From positions 1 through 12,565 of the forward strand of contig CAYTLW010000179.1 of NCBI GenBank assembly GCA_964438735.1: DNA of 12,565 nt. The letters run 5' to 3'. The notes under the pieces were generated by a model. It searched no databases. It was not told the origin of the DNA and worked only from the letters and a program-made list of their open reading frames with translations. This DNA is from CAYTLW01 sp964438735. GTDB taxonomy: Bacteria > Myxococcota_A > UBA9042. A program made the translations under genes and the position numbers. Positions within the stretch are counted from its first letter, which is position 1. Each line of letters opens with the position of its first letter. Positions 1-5,366 of the stretch are shown piece by piece.

Positions 1-168
1 GATGGCGATTCGGAACAGCATCCGGCCGACGTCGCGGACTTTCGATCAAGTCTTCACCGCCGACTGGCGGACTTCCAACTCGATGACCTGGTCACCTTCG
101 ACCGGGACATCGCCTTGCTGGCTGGCGTGCCCTGGGCCGGCGTCGCGCCACCGACACACGACAGATGA
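1..168 (+). CDS. C-terminal 55 residues of a protein cut by the window edge
   Basis: Reading from base 1 gives an open frame that ends at TGA 166-168. The residues look like ordinary globular protein, including the stretch LDDLVTFDRDIALLAGVPWA, and third codon positions are mostly G or C, as in the other genes here. I do not recognise the family from this tail. There is no membrane segment and no Cys. The stop codon overlaps the ATG of the next small frame (ATGA, 165-168), a typical arrangement for translationally coupled genes. The gene converges on the beta-propeller gene that ends at 272. That it is coding rests on codon composition and on the coupled overlap; the function is unknown. Confidence 0.55.
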   Translation, partial: DGDSEQHPADVADFRSSLHRRLADFQLDDLVTFDRDIALLAGVPWAGVAPPTHDR

Positions 169-254
169 CGATTACCGGAATCAGGCCGCCCAACCTGACC
201 AGCGGAAGAATCGACCGCGCGGTGCTGTCCAGCTACGTGCGGGCGCTGCCCTGA
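165..254 (+). CDS. 29-residue mini-ORF coupled to the upstream gene
   Basis: ATG at 165 overlaps the stop of the preceding gene (ATGA), and the frame runs to TGA 252-254. The product starts MTITGIRPPN and ends SSYVRALP. About 26 of 30 codons end in G or C, higher than expected for non-coding sequence even here. It has no signal peptide or membrane helix. The C-terminal half (IDRAVLSSYVRAL) could form an amphipathic helix. It may be a genuine small protein, or the start of a longer protein truncated by a stop or frameshift. The opening resembles the start of FlgM-type anti-sigma factors only superficially, and I do not assign that. The 17 bp after its stop separate it from the convergent beta-propeller gene. 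Confidence 0.35.
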   Translation: MTITGIRPPNLTSGRIDRAVLSSYVRALP

Positions 255-271
255 ACATTTCGGATCCGGGC

Positions 272-1216
272 TCAGTGACGACGTTGCCCGGGGCCCAGCC
301 GACGCAGGTGCGGTCGCTTGCCGTCGAATCCAAGCATCTTGTAGCGCTGGATGTGGCTGTAGGTGCGCACGTGCAGCACGTCACCTGCCACCTCGATGTG
401 CTCGGAAGCCGACGGCAGACGGCGCTTGTGCACCACCTGGCCGTCCGAGCGGCGGATGACGTGCAGGTGGTCGCGCTCGCTGGTGAAGCCGTAGCCGGCG
501 ATGATCCAGGCGCCGCTGACGGCGAGTCGAGCACGGGAGATGCGCGGTGGCGTGCGCCAGATGACCTTGCCGCTACGTGGGTTCACGGCCAGCAGCGAGG
601 AGCAGGTGTTGTTGGTCAGGCTGGCGTAGCTCAGGCAGGCGTCGTTGAAGTAGAGCACCCCGTCGACGTAGCGGATGTCGCCGAGCTCCACGTAGCCGGT
701 GCGGAAGTAGCGGTTCAGGTTGACGCGCCAGCGCAGCTTGCCGTCGAGGCCATAACTCCGGGCTTCGAAGCGGCTGTTGGTGGCGCCTGGCCAGCCCGTC
801 GGTCGGGCCGTGGGTGGAGGCGGGGTGTAGAAGGAGCGATAGACCGCCATCACGTGGTCGCTGCCCACATCCAGCAGGGTCAACTCCAGGTCATCGAAGC
901 CCAGAGGCAGCCAGTCCGGCACGGGCGGCCCGGCCCACCAGCGCACGCTGTCGGCGTTGAGATCACCTTGAACGTGGGACCGGGTGCGACTGATCACCCG
1001 CAGGGGCAGGGCGACCTCGGGCAGATGCAGACCGCCATGACGTCGCACCGCCTGTACGGGTGTGGTGGCGTTTCGGTAGCGCGTGGCCGCCGACTCGTGC
1101 GCGTCGCCGTCGCTGGCGGTGGCGGTCAGGGGCAGGCTTAGGCCACAGGTGGCCAGGGCGGCCAGCGCCACGACATGGCGAGAGTTGCGGCGGTAGGGGC
1201 TGGGGCAGGGGCGCAT
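272..1216 (-). CDS. Secreted PQQ-like (quinoprotein-type) beta-propeller protein
   Basis: A 314-residue exported protein. ATG 1216 is chosen because GAGGT lies 7 nt upstream (1224-1228) and a signal peptide follows directly: a basic start, then a hydrophobic stretch at residues 14-31 ending near TATASD. The open frame extends further upstream, but those residues are not protein-like. Residues about 150-300 carry propeller-blade patterns typical of PQQ-like repeats: YGLDGKLRWRV (155-165), VNPRSGKVIWRT (211-222) and HVIRRSDGQVVHKRRL (252-267). In each, a 'G' turn precedes a Trp- or Val-containing strand. Cys194 and Cys205 flank a loop and could form a disulfide. No PQQ-dehydrogenase catalytic signature is visible, so a structural or assembly role is as likely as an enzymatic one. 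It is short for a full eight-blade propeller. It is divergent from the sulfatase-fold gene and probably transcribed alone. Confidence 0.8.
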   Translation of the reverse strand: MRPCPSPYRRNSRHVVALAALATCGLSLPLTATASDGDAHESAATRYRNATTPVQAVRRHGGLHLPEVALPLRVISRTRSHVQGDLNADSVRWWAGPPVPDWLPLGFDDLELTLLDVGSDHVMAVYRSFYTPPPPTARPTGWPGATNSRFEARSYGLDGKLRWRVNLNRYFRTGYVELGDIRYVDGVLYFNDACLSYASLTNNTCSSLLAVNPRSGKVIWRTPPRISRARLAVSGAWIIAGYGFTSERDHLHVIRRSDGQVVHKRRLPSASEHIEVAGDVLHVRTYSHIQRYKMLGFDGKRPHLRRLGPGQRRH

Positions 1217-1223
1217 GGCTGTT

Positions 1224-1228
1224 ACCTC
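1224..1228 (-). promoter_or_regulatory. Ribosome binding site (GAGGT) of the beta-propeller gene
   Basis: GAGGT on the minus strand lies 7 nt before ATG 1216. It decides the start, because the same frame stays open for another 143 codons upstream. Confidence 0.6.
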
Positions 1229-1322
1229 GGCGGCCGGGTGTGACGGCCTGGCTATGCAACGCCGGTTCGCGCAGATTTGTTCGCAGCGTGTCCCACGGGC
1301 TCTCGCGCCGGGGCGCCGCTGT

Positions 1323-1330
1323 GCTACTTT
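1323..1330 (+). promoter_or_regulatory. Candidate extended -10 element (TG-C-TACTTT) for the sulfatase-fold gene
   Basis: TACTTT at 1325-1330, with an upstream TG one base away (1322-1323), looks like a sigma70-type extended -10. It would give a leader of roughly 40 nt before ATG 1379. No convincing -35 is present at 16-18 bp, so this is a weak call. The 162-bp region between the two divergent starts (1217-1378) holds nothing else I can identify. Confidence 0.25.
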
Positions 1331-1378
1331 GCGCGGCGTCAACCAGGGATGCGCCCCGCAGATTGAGGATGCGTCGAC

Positions 1379-3799
1379 ATGGACGGCCGGACCCGACACG
1401 GCGACACAGGCGCGTACAAGAGGCGGCCTTTGCGGCAGCCGCCCGGGTTGTGGTTTCCGTTGCGCTGGCTGTTCCTGGTCTGGCTCCTCGACGGGGTCTA
1501 CCTGGCGTCGCAGGCCGATGCAGGTCAGACCGATACATCGTTGATCGCCCTGGGCACAGCCGCCGCGCTGTCGGTATGTGTGGGCATCGTGGCCGGCGTT
1601 GTACTGGCCGGGCTGGTCTGGCTGTCCATGCGCGGCCAGGCGCAACGACTGCGACCGATGGCGTGGCTACGCACCGGGGACGCCGACCAGCAATCTCAAA
1701 AGGGCGCCGCGTTGCTGGCGACCGGGCTCTTGGGCGCTGGCTTGCTGGCGGCGGCGTTCATGGTGAGCCAGATGCTCATCCTGGGCATGGCCAAGCCGCA
1801 TCTGACCGCCCTGGCGATCATCGCCGCCCACAGCTGCCTGGCCGGGATCGCCCTGGCGGCCTGGCCGGGCGTGCATGCCGGCCTCTTCCTGCTGGCTCGC
1901 AGACTGCGCAACTGGCCTGCCGTGGGCGCCGTCTTCGGCCGCGCGCCGGTTATGGCCTGGACCGTCACCATCGGGGGGACCGTCGCGCTGGCTGTGATCG
2001 TATGGATCATGCGCAAGCCGCTCTGGTTCCTGCCCTGGCCGGAGATCCTGCAAGGCCTGGCAGCGCTGGCAGGAGCCGCCTTGTGGATCCCGGTACGACG
2101 TCGGCTACCCAAGCCGAGAGTCCCGGTTCGCGCGGCCATCCTGGCGCCGTCGCTATTCGTTGTCGCCGTAGCGGCCCTCGGCATGCTGCCCGGCAGTGCG
2201 ACATCATTAAAATTCACCGGCGAAGAGCTGCTCTCCGGCACCCTGACCCTGCCACCCGTGGCGTCCTTGTTGGATGTGGATGGGGATCAGCACGCGTCCT
2301 TCCTCGGCGCTGGGGATTGTGAGCCCTTCAACGAGCTGGTCCATCCCGGCGCCATCGACGTGCCGGAGAACGGTCGCGACGAGGACTGCAACGGACGGGA
2401 TCTCGACGGTGCGGGTTTGCCCAAGCCGGGCCCCTACAACCACCCGGTGCCACCGTCGTTGACGCCGAGGCCGCACATCATCCTGATCTCCGTGGACGCG
2501 TTCGCGGCCAGGCGGTTGGAGGCGCTCGGCGGCACCAAAGGGCGCACGCCGAACATGGATGCCCTGGTCGCCAGGTCTGCGATCTTCCGTCATTGCTTCA
2601 GCCAGGGCCCGTCCACGCGCCTGTCCTTCCCGTCCATGTTCACCTCGCGCTGGGACTCGCAGATCCGCCGCGGGTTGCGCGGCAAACATCCCTACGCCAT
2701 CGACAAGGCCGAGTTGATGTTGGCCGAGGTCCTGCGCAACGCCGGTTACGACACCGCGGCGGTGGTCTCCAACAAGTACTTCTCCAAGCGACGGTGGCGC
2801 GGCATCACCAGCGGCTTCGGACGCGTGGTGGAGTCGCCCTTCACCATGAAGCCGAAGGTCAGACATAACAGCGCAAGGGTGACCGACGAATCCCTGCGCA
2901 TCGTCAATCGCACGCGCATCAAACCGCTCTTCCTCTGGGCCCACTACTACGACGCCCATTCACCCTTCAAGCAACCCCATGACATCCCGCGATTCGGCAA
3001 AACACGTCGCGACATCTACGACGCCGAGTTGATGCTGGTGGATCGCGAAATCGGCCGCCTGCTCGAAGGGATCGACAAGCGCATGGGCGGCGACACCGTG
3101 GTCATCCTCACCGCCGACCATGGCATCGCCTTCGACAAGCAGCGTCACGCCAAGAAGCACTACGGCCACGACCTGCACACGGTCACCCTGCACGTGCCGC
3201 TCATCTTCAACGCGCGGGCCATCGCGCCGCGGGTGGACGATTCGCTGGTCAGCACCATGGACATCGCGCCCACCATCATCAACCTGCTTCGAATCAAGCG
3301 CGACTTCCCCTACGAGGGCGAGTCCCTGGTGGCCAACCTCTTCGGCCAGGCGACGCCGACCGACCGGCCGTTGGTGCACCAGTTCTTCCTCAACGAACGC
3401 CTCTACAAGAAGGAAGACCCCCTGCCGGTGACCTCGCTGCGGACCTCAGAACTGAACCTGATTCACGACCGCAAACACGACACCTTCGAGATGTACGCCT
3501 GGACCCGCGACTACGGCGAGCTCTTCGACCTGTCCGACGTGCCCGAGTGGCGGTCGCGCTTCGAGCGCCTCAAGGACCAGCTGGCCGTGGCTACCTATCG
3601 CCTGCATGGCAAGCGATTCCTGGCGGCGAGGGCGAAGTGGCGCAAGAAGGATGAAGAGGCCAGCAAGCGCAAGGCCAAGGGCAAGAAGAAGGCCAAGGGC
3701 AACAAGAAGGGCAAGAAGAAGCGCCCGAAGAGTGGTCAAAAGAAGTCTGGTCAGCGGAAGAGCGATGCCAAGAAGAAGGCCCAGAAGCCGGCCCGATAG
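1379..3799 (+). CDS. Polytopic membrane sulfatase/phosphotransferase-fold protein with MopE-like metal motif and Lys-rich tail
   Basis: An 806-residue protein; GAGGA (1365-1369) lies 9 nt before the ATG. Residues 24-271 contain about seven hydrophobic helices (24-42, 57-82, 110-136, 141-173, 190-211, 224-238, 252-271). Arg/Lys-rich loops on alternate sides place the rest of the protein outside the cytoplasm. Residues 299-345 form an acidic MopE-type motif (DVDGD, Cys314, ENGRDEDCNGRDLDG). Residues 366-720 are an alkaline-phosphatase-superfamily sulfatase domain: IILISVD (D373), TADHG (D580, H581), and His597/His600. The sulfatase CxPxR formylglycine motif is absent. The aligned region reads GPSTRLSFPSMFTS, so Thr413 (or a neighbouring Ser) is the likely nucleophile, as in LtaS and phosphoethanolamine transferases. 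Residues 751-806 are extremely basic. I infer a periplasmic phosphoryl- or sulfuryl-group enzyme acting on an envelope polymer; the substrate is unknown. Confidence 0.85.
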   Translation: MDGRTRHGDTGAYKRRPLRQPPGLWFPLRWLFLVWLLDGVYLASQADAGQTDTSLIALGTAAALSVCVGIVAGVVLAGLVWLSMRGQAQRLRPMAWLRTGDADQQSQKGAALLATGLLGAGLLAAAFMVSQMLILGMAKPHLTALAIIAAHSCLAGIALAAWPGVHAGLFLLARRLRNWPAVGAVFGRAPVMAWTVTIGGTVALAVIVWIMRKPLWFLPWPEILQGLAALAGAALWIPVRRRLPKPRVPVRAAILAPSLFVVAVAALGMLPGSATSLKFTGEELLSGTLTLPPVASLLDVDGDQHASFLGAGDCEPFNELVHPGAIDVPENGRDEDCNGRDLDGAGLPKPGPYNHPVPPSLTPRPHIILISVDAFAARRLEALGGTKGRTPNMDALVARSAIFRHCFSQGPSTRLSFPSMFTSRWDSQIRRGLRGKHPYAIDKAELMLAEVLRNAGYDTAAVVSNKYFSKRRWRGITSGFGRVVESPFTMKPKVRHNSARVTDESLRIVNRTRIKPLFLWAHYYDAHSPFKQPHDIPRFGKTRRDIYDAELMLVDREIGRLLEGIDKRMGGDTVVILTADHGIAFDKQRHAKKHYGHDLHTVTLHVPLIFNARAIAPRVDDSLVSTMDIAPTIINLLRIKRDFPYEGESLVANLFGQATPTDRPLVHQFFLNERLYKKEDPLPVTSLRTSELNLIHDRKHDTFEMYAWTRDYGELFDLSDVPEWRSRFERLKDQLAVATYRLHGKRFLAARAKWRKKDEEASKRKAKGKKKAKGNKKGKKKRPKSGQKKSGQRKSDAKKKAQKPAR
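3629..3796 (+). repeat. AAG-rich low-complexity tract encoding a Lys/Arg tail
   Basis: The last 56 codons of the sulfatase-fold gene encode 23 Lys and 6 Arg, mostly as short KKK/KAKG/KKSG units. At DNA level this is a run of AAG/GGC-rich triplets whose purine bias is unlike the rest of the gene. It is within the coding frame up to the stop. Confidence 0.85.
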
Positions 3800-3811
3800 A
3801 GAGGGGCCGGT
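3787..3811. terminator. Hairpin between convergent genes, candidate bidirectional terminator
   Basis: CCGGCCC (3788-3794) and GGGCCGG (3804-3810) form a perfect 7-bp all-GC stem, extendable by a G:U pair, with a 9-nt loop. It spans the stop codon of the sulfatase-fold gene and sits just past the stop of the minus-strand gene (3814). Neither strand has a clear U tract, so it may be a weak or Rho-assisted terminator or an mRNA-stabilising stem. Confidence 0.4.
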
Positions 3812-3813
3812 GC

Positions 3814-4401
3814 TCAGTTGTCGGAATCGCCATCGCTCCAGCCAACGGTCACCGCAACTGCGACGCCGCTGGTATACATCAGGTCGAAGGTCATCTGCTG
3901 CATCGCGTTGATCTTGCCGGTCAACATCTTGACGTTGTCGCCGGTCAGCAAGCGCGCATACCCAACCTCTGCGTGCACGACGAGGCCGCTGGCCGCCGTG
4001 TGATCGACCCCAACCACGAACATGCCGAATGTCGATGGCAGCAGCTCGAAACTGATGGCGTTGCCATCTTCCACGTTTTCTACCGGTCCGCCCATGCTGC
4101 CCGAGGTGTAAAAGGCGCCGGCGGCCACATAAGGCGGGGTCCGGCTCTCGGACAGCGTGCCCCGAACACGACCTCCCGCCTTGATGCCCATGCCCGACAT
4201 GCCAACGCCCAGGTCGACGCCAATCATCGGGGTGATATGCCCTGTCGCGACCACGCCGAGGCCGGTCAGCGAATTCCAGCCCAGGTTGCCGCCGACCATG
4301 AAGCGCTGAACCGAGCGCACCGGCGCGTCCTGGGCCAACGCCGGGCTCGCCAGCAGCATGGCGACCGAGGCGATTGCCCACATCCATGTGGTGCGGTTCA
4401 T
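3814..4401 (-). CDS. Small exported beta-strand-rich protein, probable outer-membrane barrel
   Basis: A 195-residue product. The start at ATG 4401 has GGAG 5 nt upstream (4407-4410). Residues 1-23 are a clear signal peptide with an Ala-Leu-Ala cleavage site before QD. The mature part is rich in alternating hydrophobic/Gly strands: FMVGGNLGWNSLTGLGVV, IGVDLGVGMSGMGIKAGG, PPYVAAGAFYTSG, VVHAEVGYARLL and VAVAVTVGW. This pattern fits an eight-strand-type OmpA/OmpW-like barrel, though no specific family is recognised. It has no Cys. The last strand ends in TVGW followed by an acidic tail (SDGDSDN) rather than the usual terminal Phe, which is slightly unusual. It lies 14 nt after the stop of the Cys-rich lipoprotein and is almost certainly co-transcribed with it. 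A link between the two proteins in the outer membrane is inference. Confidence 0.75.
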   Translation of the reverse strand: MNRTTWMWAIASVAMLLASPALAQDAPVRSVQRFMVGGNLGWNSLTGLGVVATGHITPMIGVDLGVGMSGMGIKAGGRVRGTLSESRTPPYVAAGAFYTSGSMGGPVENVEDGNAISFELLPSTFGMFVVGVDHTAASGLVVHAEVGYARLLTGDNVKMLTGKINAMQQMTFDLMYTSGVAVAVTVGWSDGDSDN

Positions 4402-4415
4402 GGCGGCTCCATTGA

Positions 4416-5205
4416 TCACGGCGCGCATTGGGCCCAGGCGATCAGCTTGTTGTTGCAGTTGTCGTACCAGCCCTCGGATTTGGTGCCGATCTTGTCGCAC
4501 ACCGCCTGGCACTTGGCGCATTGCGCCCAGAGCTTGCCGCTGCCGAGGGGGTTGTCGAGCAGCTGATTGGTGCAGCCGTCGTACCAGCCCTCGGACTTGG
4601 AGCCGATGGCGCTGCATTTGGGCTTGCACTTGTCGTTTCCGCCGGCGTCTACAGCACCGGCGTCCGCTGCGCCGNNNNNNNNNNNNNNNNNNNNNNNNNN
4701 NNNNNNNNNNNNNNNNNNNNNNNNNNNNNNNNNNNNNNNNNNNNNNNNNNNNNNNNNNNNNNNNNNNNNNNNNNGCGCCGCTGTCGGCAGGCCCGCCATC
4801 CGGTGCGCCGGCATCCACGGGTCCGGTGTCGGTGGTGACATCCGGCTCCGCGCCAGCGTCCTCCTGAGCCGCGCACCAGGCGGTGCACTCCGGGCACGAT
4901 GGCGCAGTCGCCTCGCACGGATTCCAGCAGCCGCCCCCCTCGGCCGTCAGCATCTGACCGTTGCAGGTGCAGATGCAGGTCTTGCACTCCGTCTCGCACA
5001 GGTCGATGGGCACGAAGAGGTCCTTGGGGTCAAAAGGAGCCACATCCTGCACGTCTTCGGTGGTATCGGGCACGGTCGCCACGGGGGTCGGCGTGGGGTC
5101 GCTGCAGGCGTACAACGCAACGCATAGCGCGGCCACGCAGGCGCCCGCCTGCCATGTTGAGGGGGCTGGTCGGGTTTGCCGTTTCGGACGGTGGGTTCGG
5201 GTCAC
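4416..5205 (-). CDS. Cys-rich lipoprotein with two C-x3-C-x13-C 'SEGWYD' repeats, broken by an assembly gap
   Basis: The start is GTG 5205, chosen because AGGAGG lies 5 nt upstream. A basic n-region, a hydrophobic core and the lipobox LYAC (Cys34) follow. Residues about 65-110 hold ten Cys in tight pairs (CKTCICTC, CWNPC, CPEC). An Asp/Ala/Gly/Pro linker then runs into the N gap. Beyond the gap, in a different window frame, comes GAADAGAVDAGG and then two 39-codon-spaced units. Each reads C-x3-C-x13-C-xn-WAQC with IG[ST]KSEGWYD inside. The flanks total 690 nt, so the real gap must be a multiple of three if this is one gene; the 100 Ns are a placeholder. The function is unknown, and I infer a disulfide-stabilised surface domain on a flexible stalk. 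The alternative is two genes separated by the gap. Confidence 0.7.
4425..4511 (-). repeat. SEGWYD Cys-repeat, distal copy
   Basis: Encodes C-x3-C-x13-C-x9-C containing IGTKSEGWYD and ending WAQC. It shares an exact 18-bp stretch (4461-4478) with the other copy, 117 bp away, a 39-codon period. Confidence 0.75.
4518..4628 (-). repeat. SEGWYD Cys-repeat, proximal copy
   Basis: Encodes C-x3-C-x13-C-x17-C containing IGSKSEGWYD and ending WAQC. The exact 18-bp match to the other copy is at 4578-4595. It differs by an 8-residue insertion between the third and fourth Cys. Confidence 0.75.
4675..4774. other. Scaffold gap of 100 Ns inside the Cys-rich lipoprotein gene
   Basis: Exactly 100 unknown bases, the usual placeholder length. 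Both flanks encode Asp/Ala/Gly linker sequence (GGPADSG before, GAADAGAVDAGG after), so a repetitive linker probably broke the assembly. The true length is unknown. Confidence 0.95.
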
Positions 5206-5210
5206 GTCGT

Positions 5211-5216
5211 CCTCCT
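5211..5216 (-). promoter_or_regulatory. Strong ribosome binding site (AGGAGG) selecting a GTG start
   Basis: AGGAGG on the minus strand is 5 nt before GTG 5205. It favours this GTG over in-frame ATG codons further upstream, and the lipoprotein signal follows it immediately. Confidence 0.7.
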
Positions 5217-5230
5217 GTTGAAGTCGGGGG

Positions 5231-5259
5231 AGCATAGCTTGCGGGGTGGGTGGCGTCAT
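5231..5259 (-). promoter_or_regulatory. Candidate sigma70-type promoter for the lipoprotein/barrel pair
   Basis: On the minus strand, ATGACG (5259-5254; matches TTGACA at TGAC) and TATGCT (5236-5231; matches TATAAT at four positions) are separated by 17 bp. A start near 5224 would leave a leader of about 20 nt that includes the AGGAGG. Confidence 0.45.
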
Positions 5260-5324
5260 CTGGTGGTTGTGCAGACATCTCGATGCCAGACACCATCGCC
5301 CTATGCACACAACCGGCCTGCCGC

Positions 5325-5330
5325 TACCCT
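5325..5330 (+). promoter_or_regulatory. Candidate -10 (TACCCT) for the three-gene operon
   Basis: TACCCT lies 36 nt before ATG 5367. There is no clear -35. It is proposed only because the tight operon downstream must have a promoter in this 161-bp divergent region (5206-5366), which otherwise contains only the opposite-strand promoter. Confidence 0.2.
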
Positions 5331-5366
5331 GGCGGTCGACCCGAGCTCGACGCGAGGCCAATGCAC

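Noticed and set aside
165..254. Possible FlgM-like anti-sigma start in the 29-codon frame
   Set aside because: The likeness is limited to a few N-terminal residues, and the sigma-binding C-terminal half of FlgM is missing.
248..271. Terminator-like GCCC/GGGC pairing between the left mini-ORF and the beta-propeller gene
   Set aside because: Only 4 bp of stem and no U tract; too weak to call.
2..1141. Long plus-strand open frame opposite the beta-propeller gene
   Set aside because: It is antisense to a gene with a signal peptide, ribosome site and propeller motifs. Its product is Ala/Val/Gln-rich without domain-like pattern, as expected of a shadow frame in GC-rich DNA.
2606..2641. Classical sulfatase needing formylglycine
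   Set aside because: No Cys/Ser-x-Pro-x-Arg motif is present at the expected place; the segment is STRLSFPS.
4425..4628. CRISPR-like direct repeats
   Set aside because: There are only two copies with a single exact 18-bp core. They are spaced by an exact codon multiple and encode matching protein repeats.
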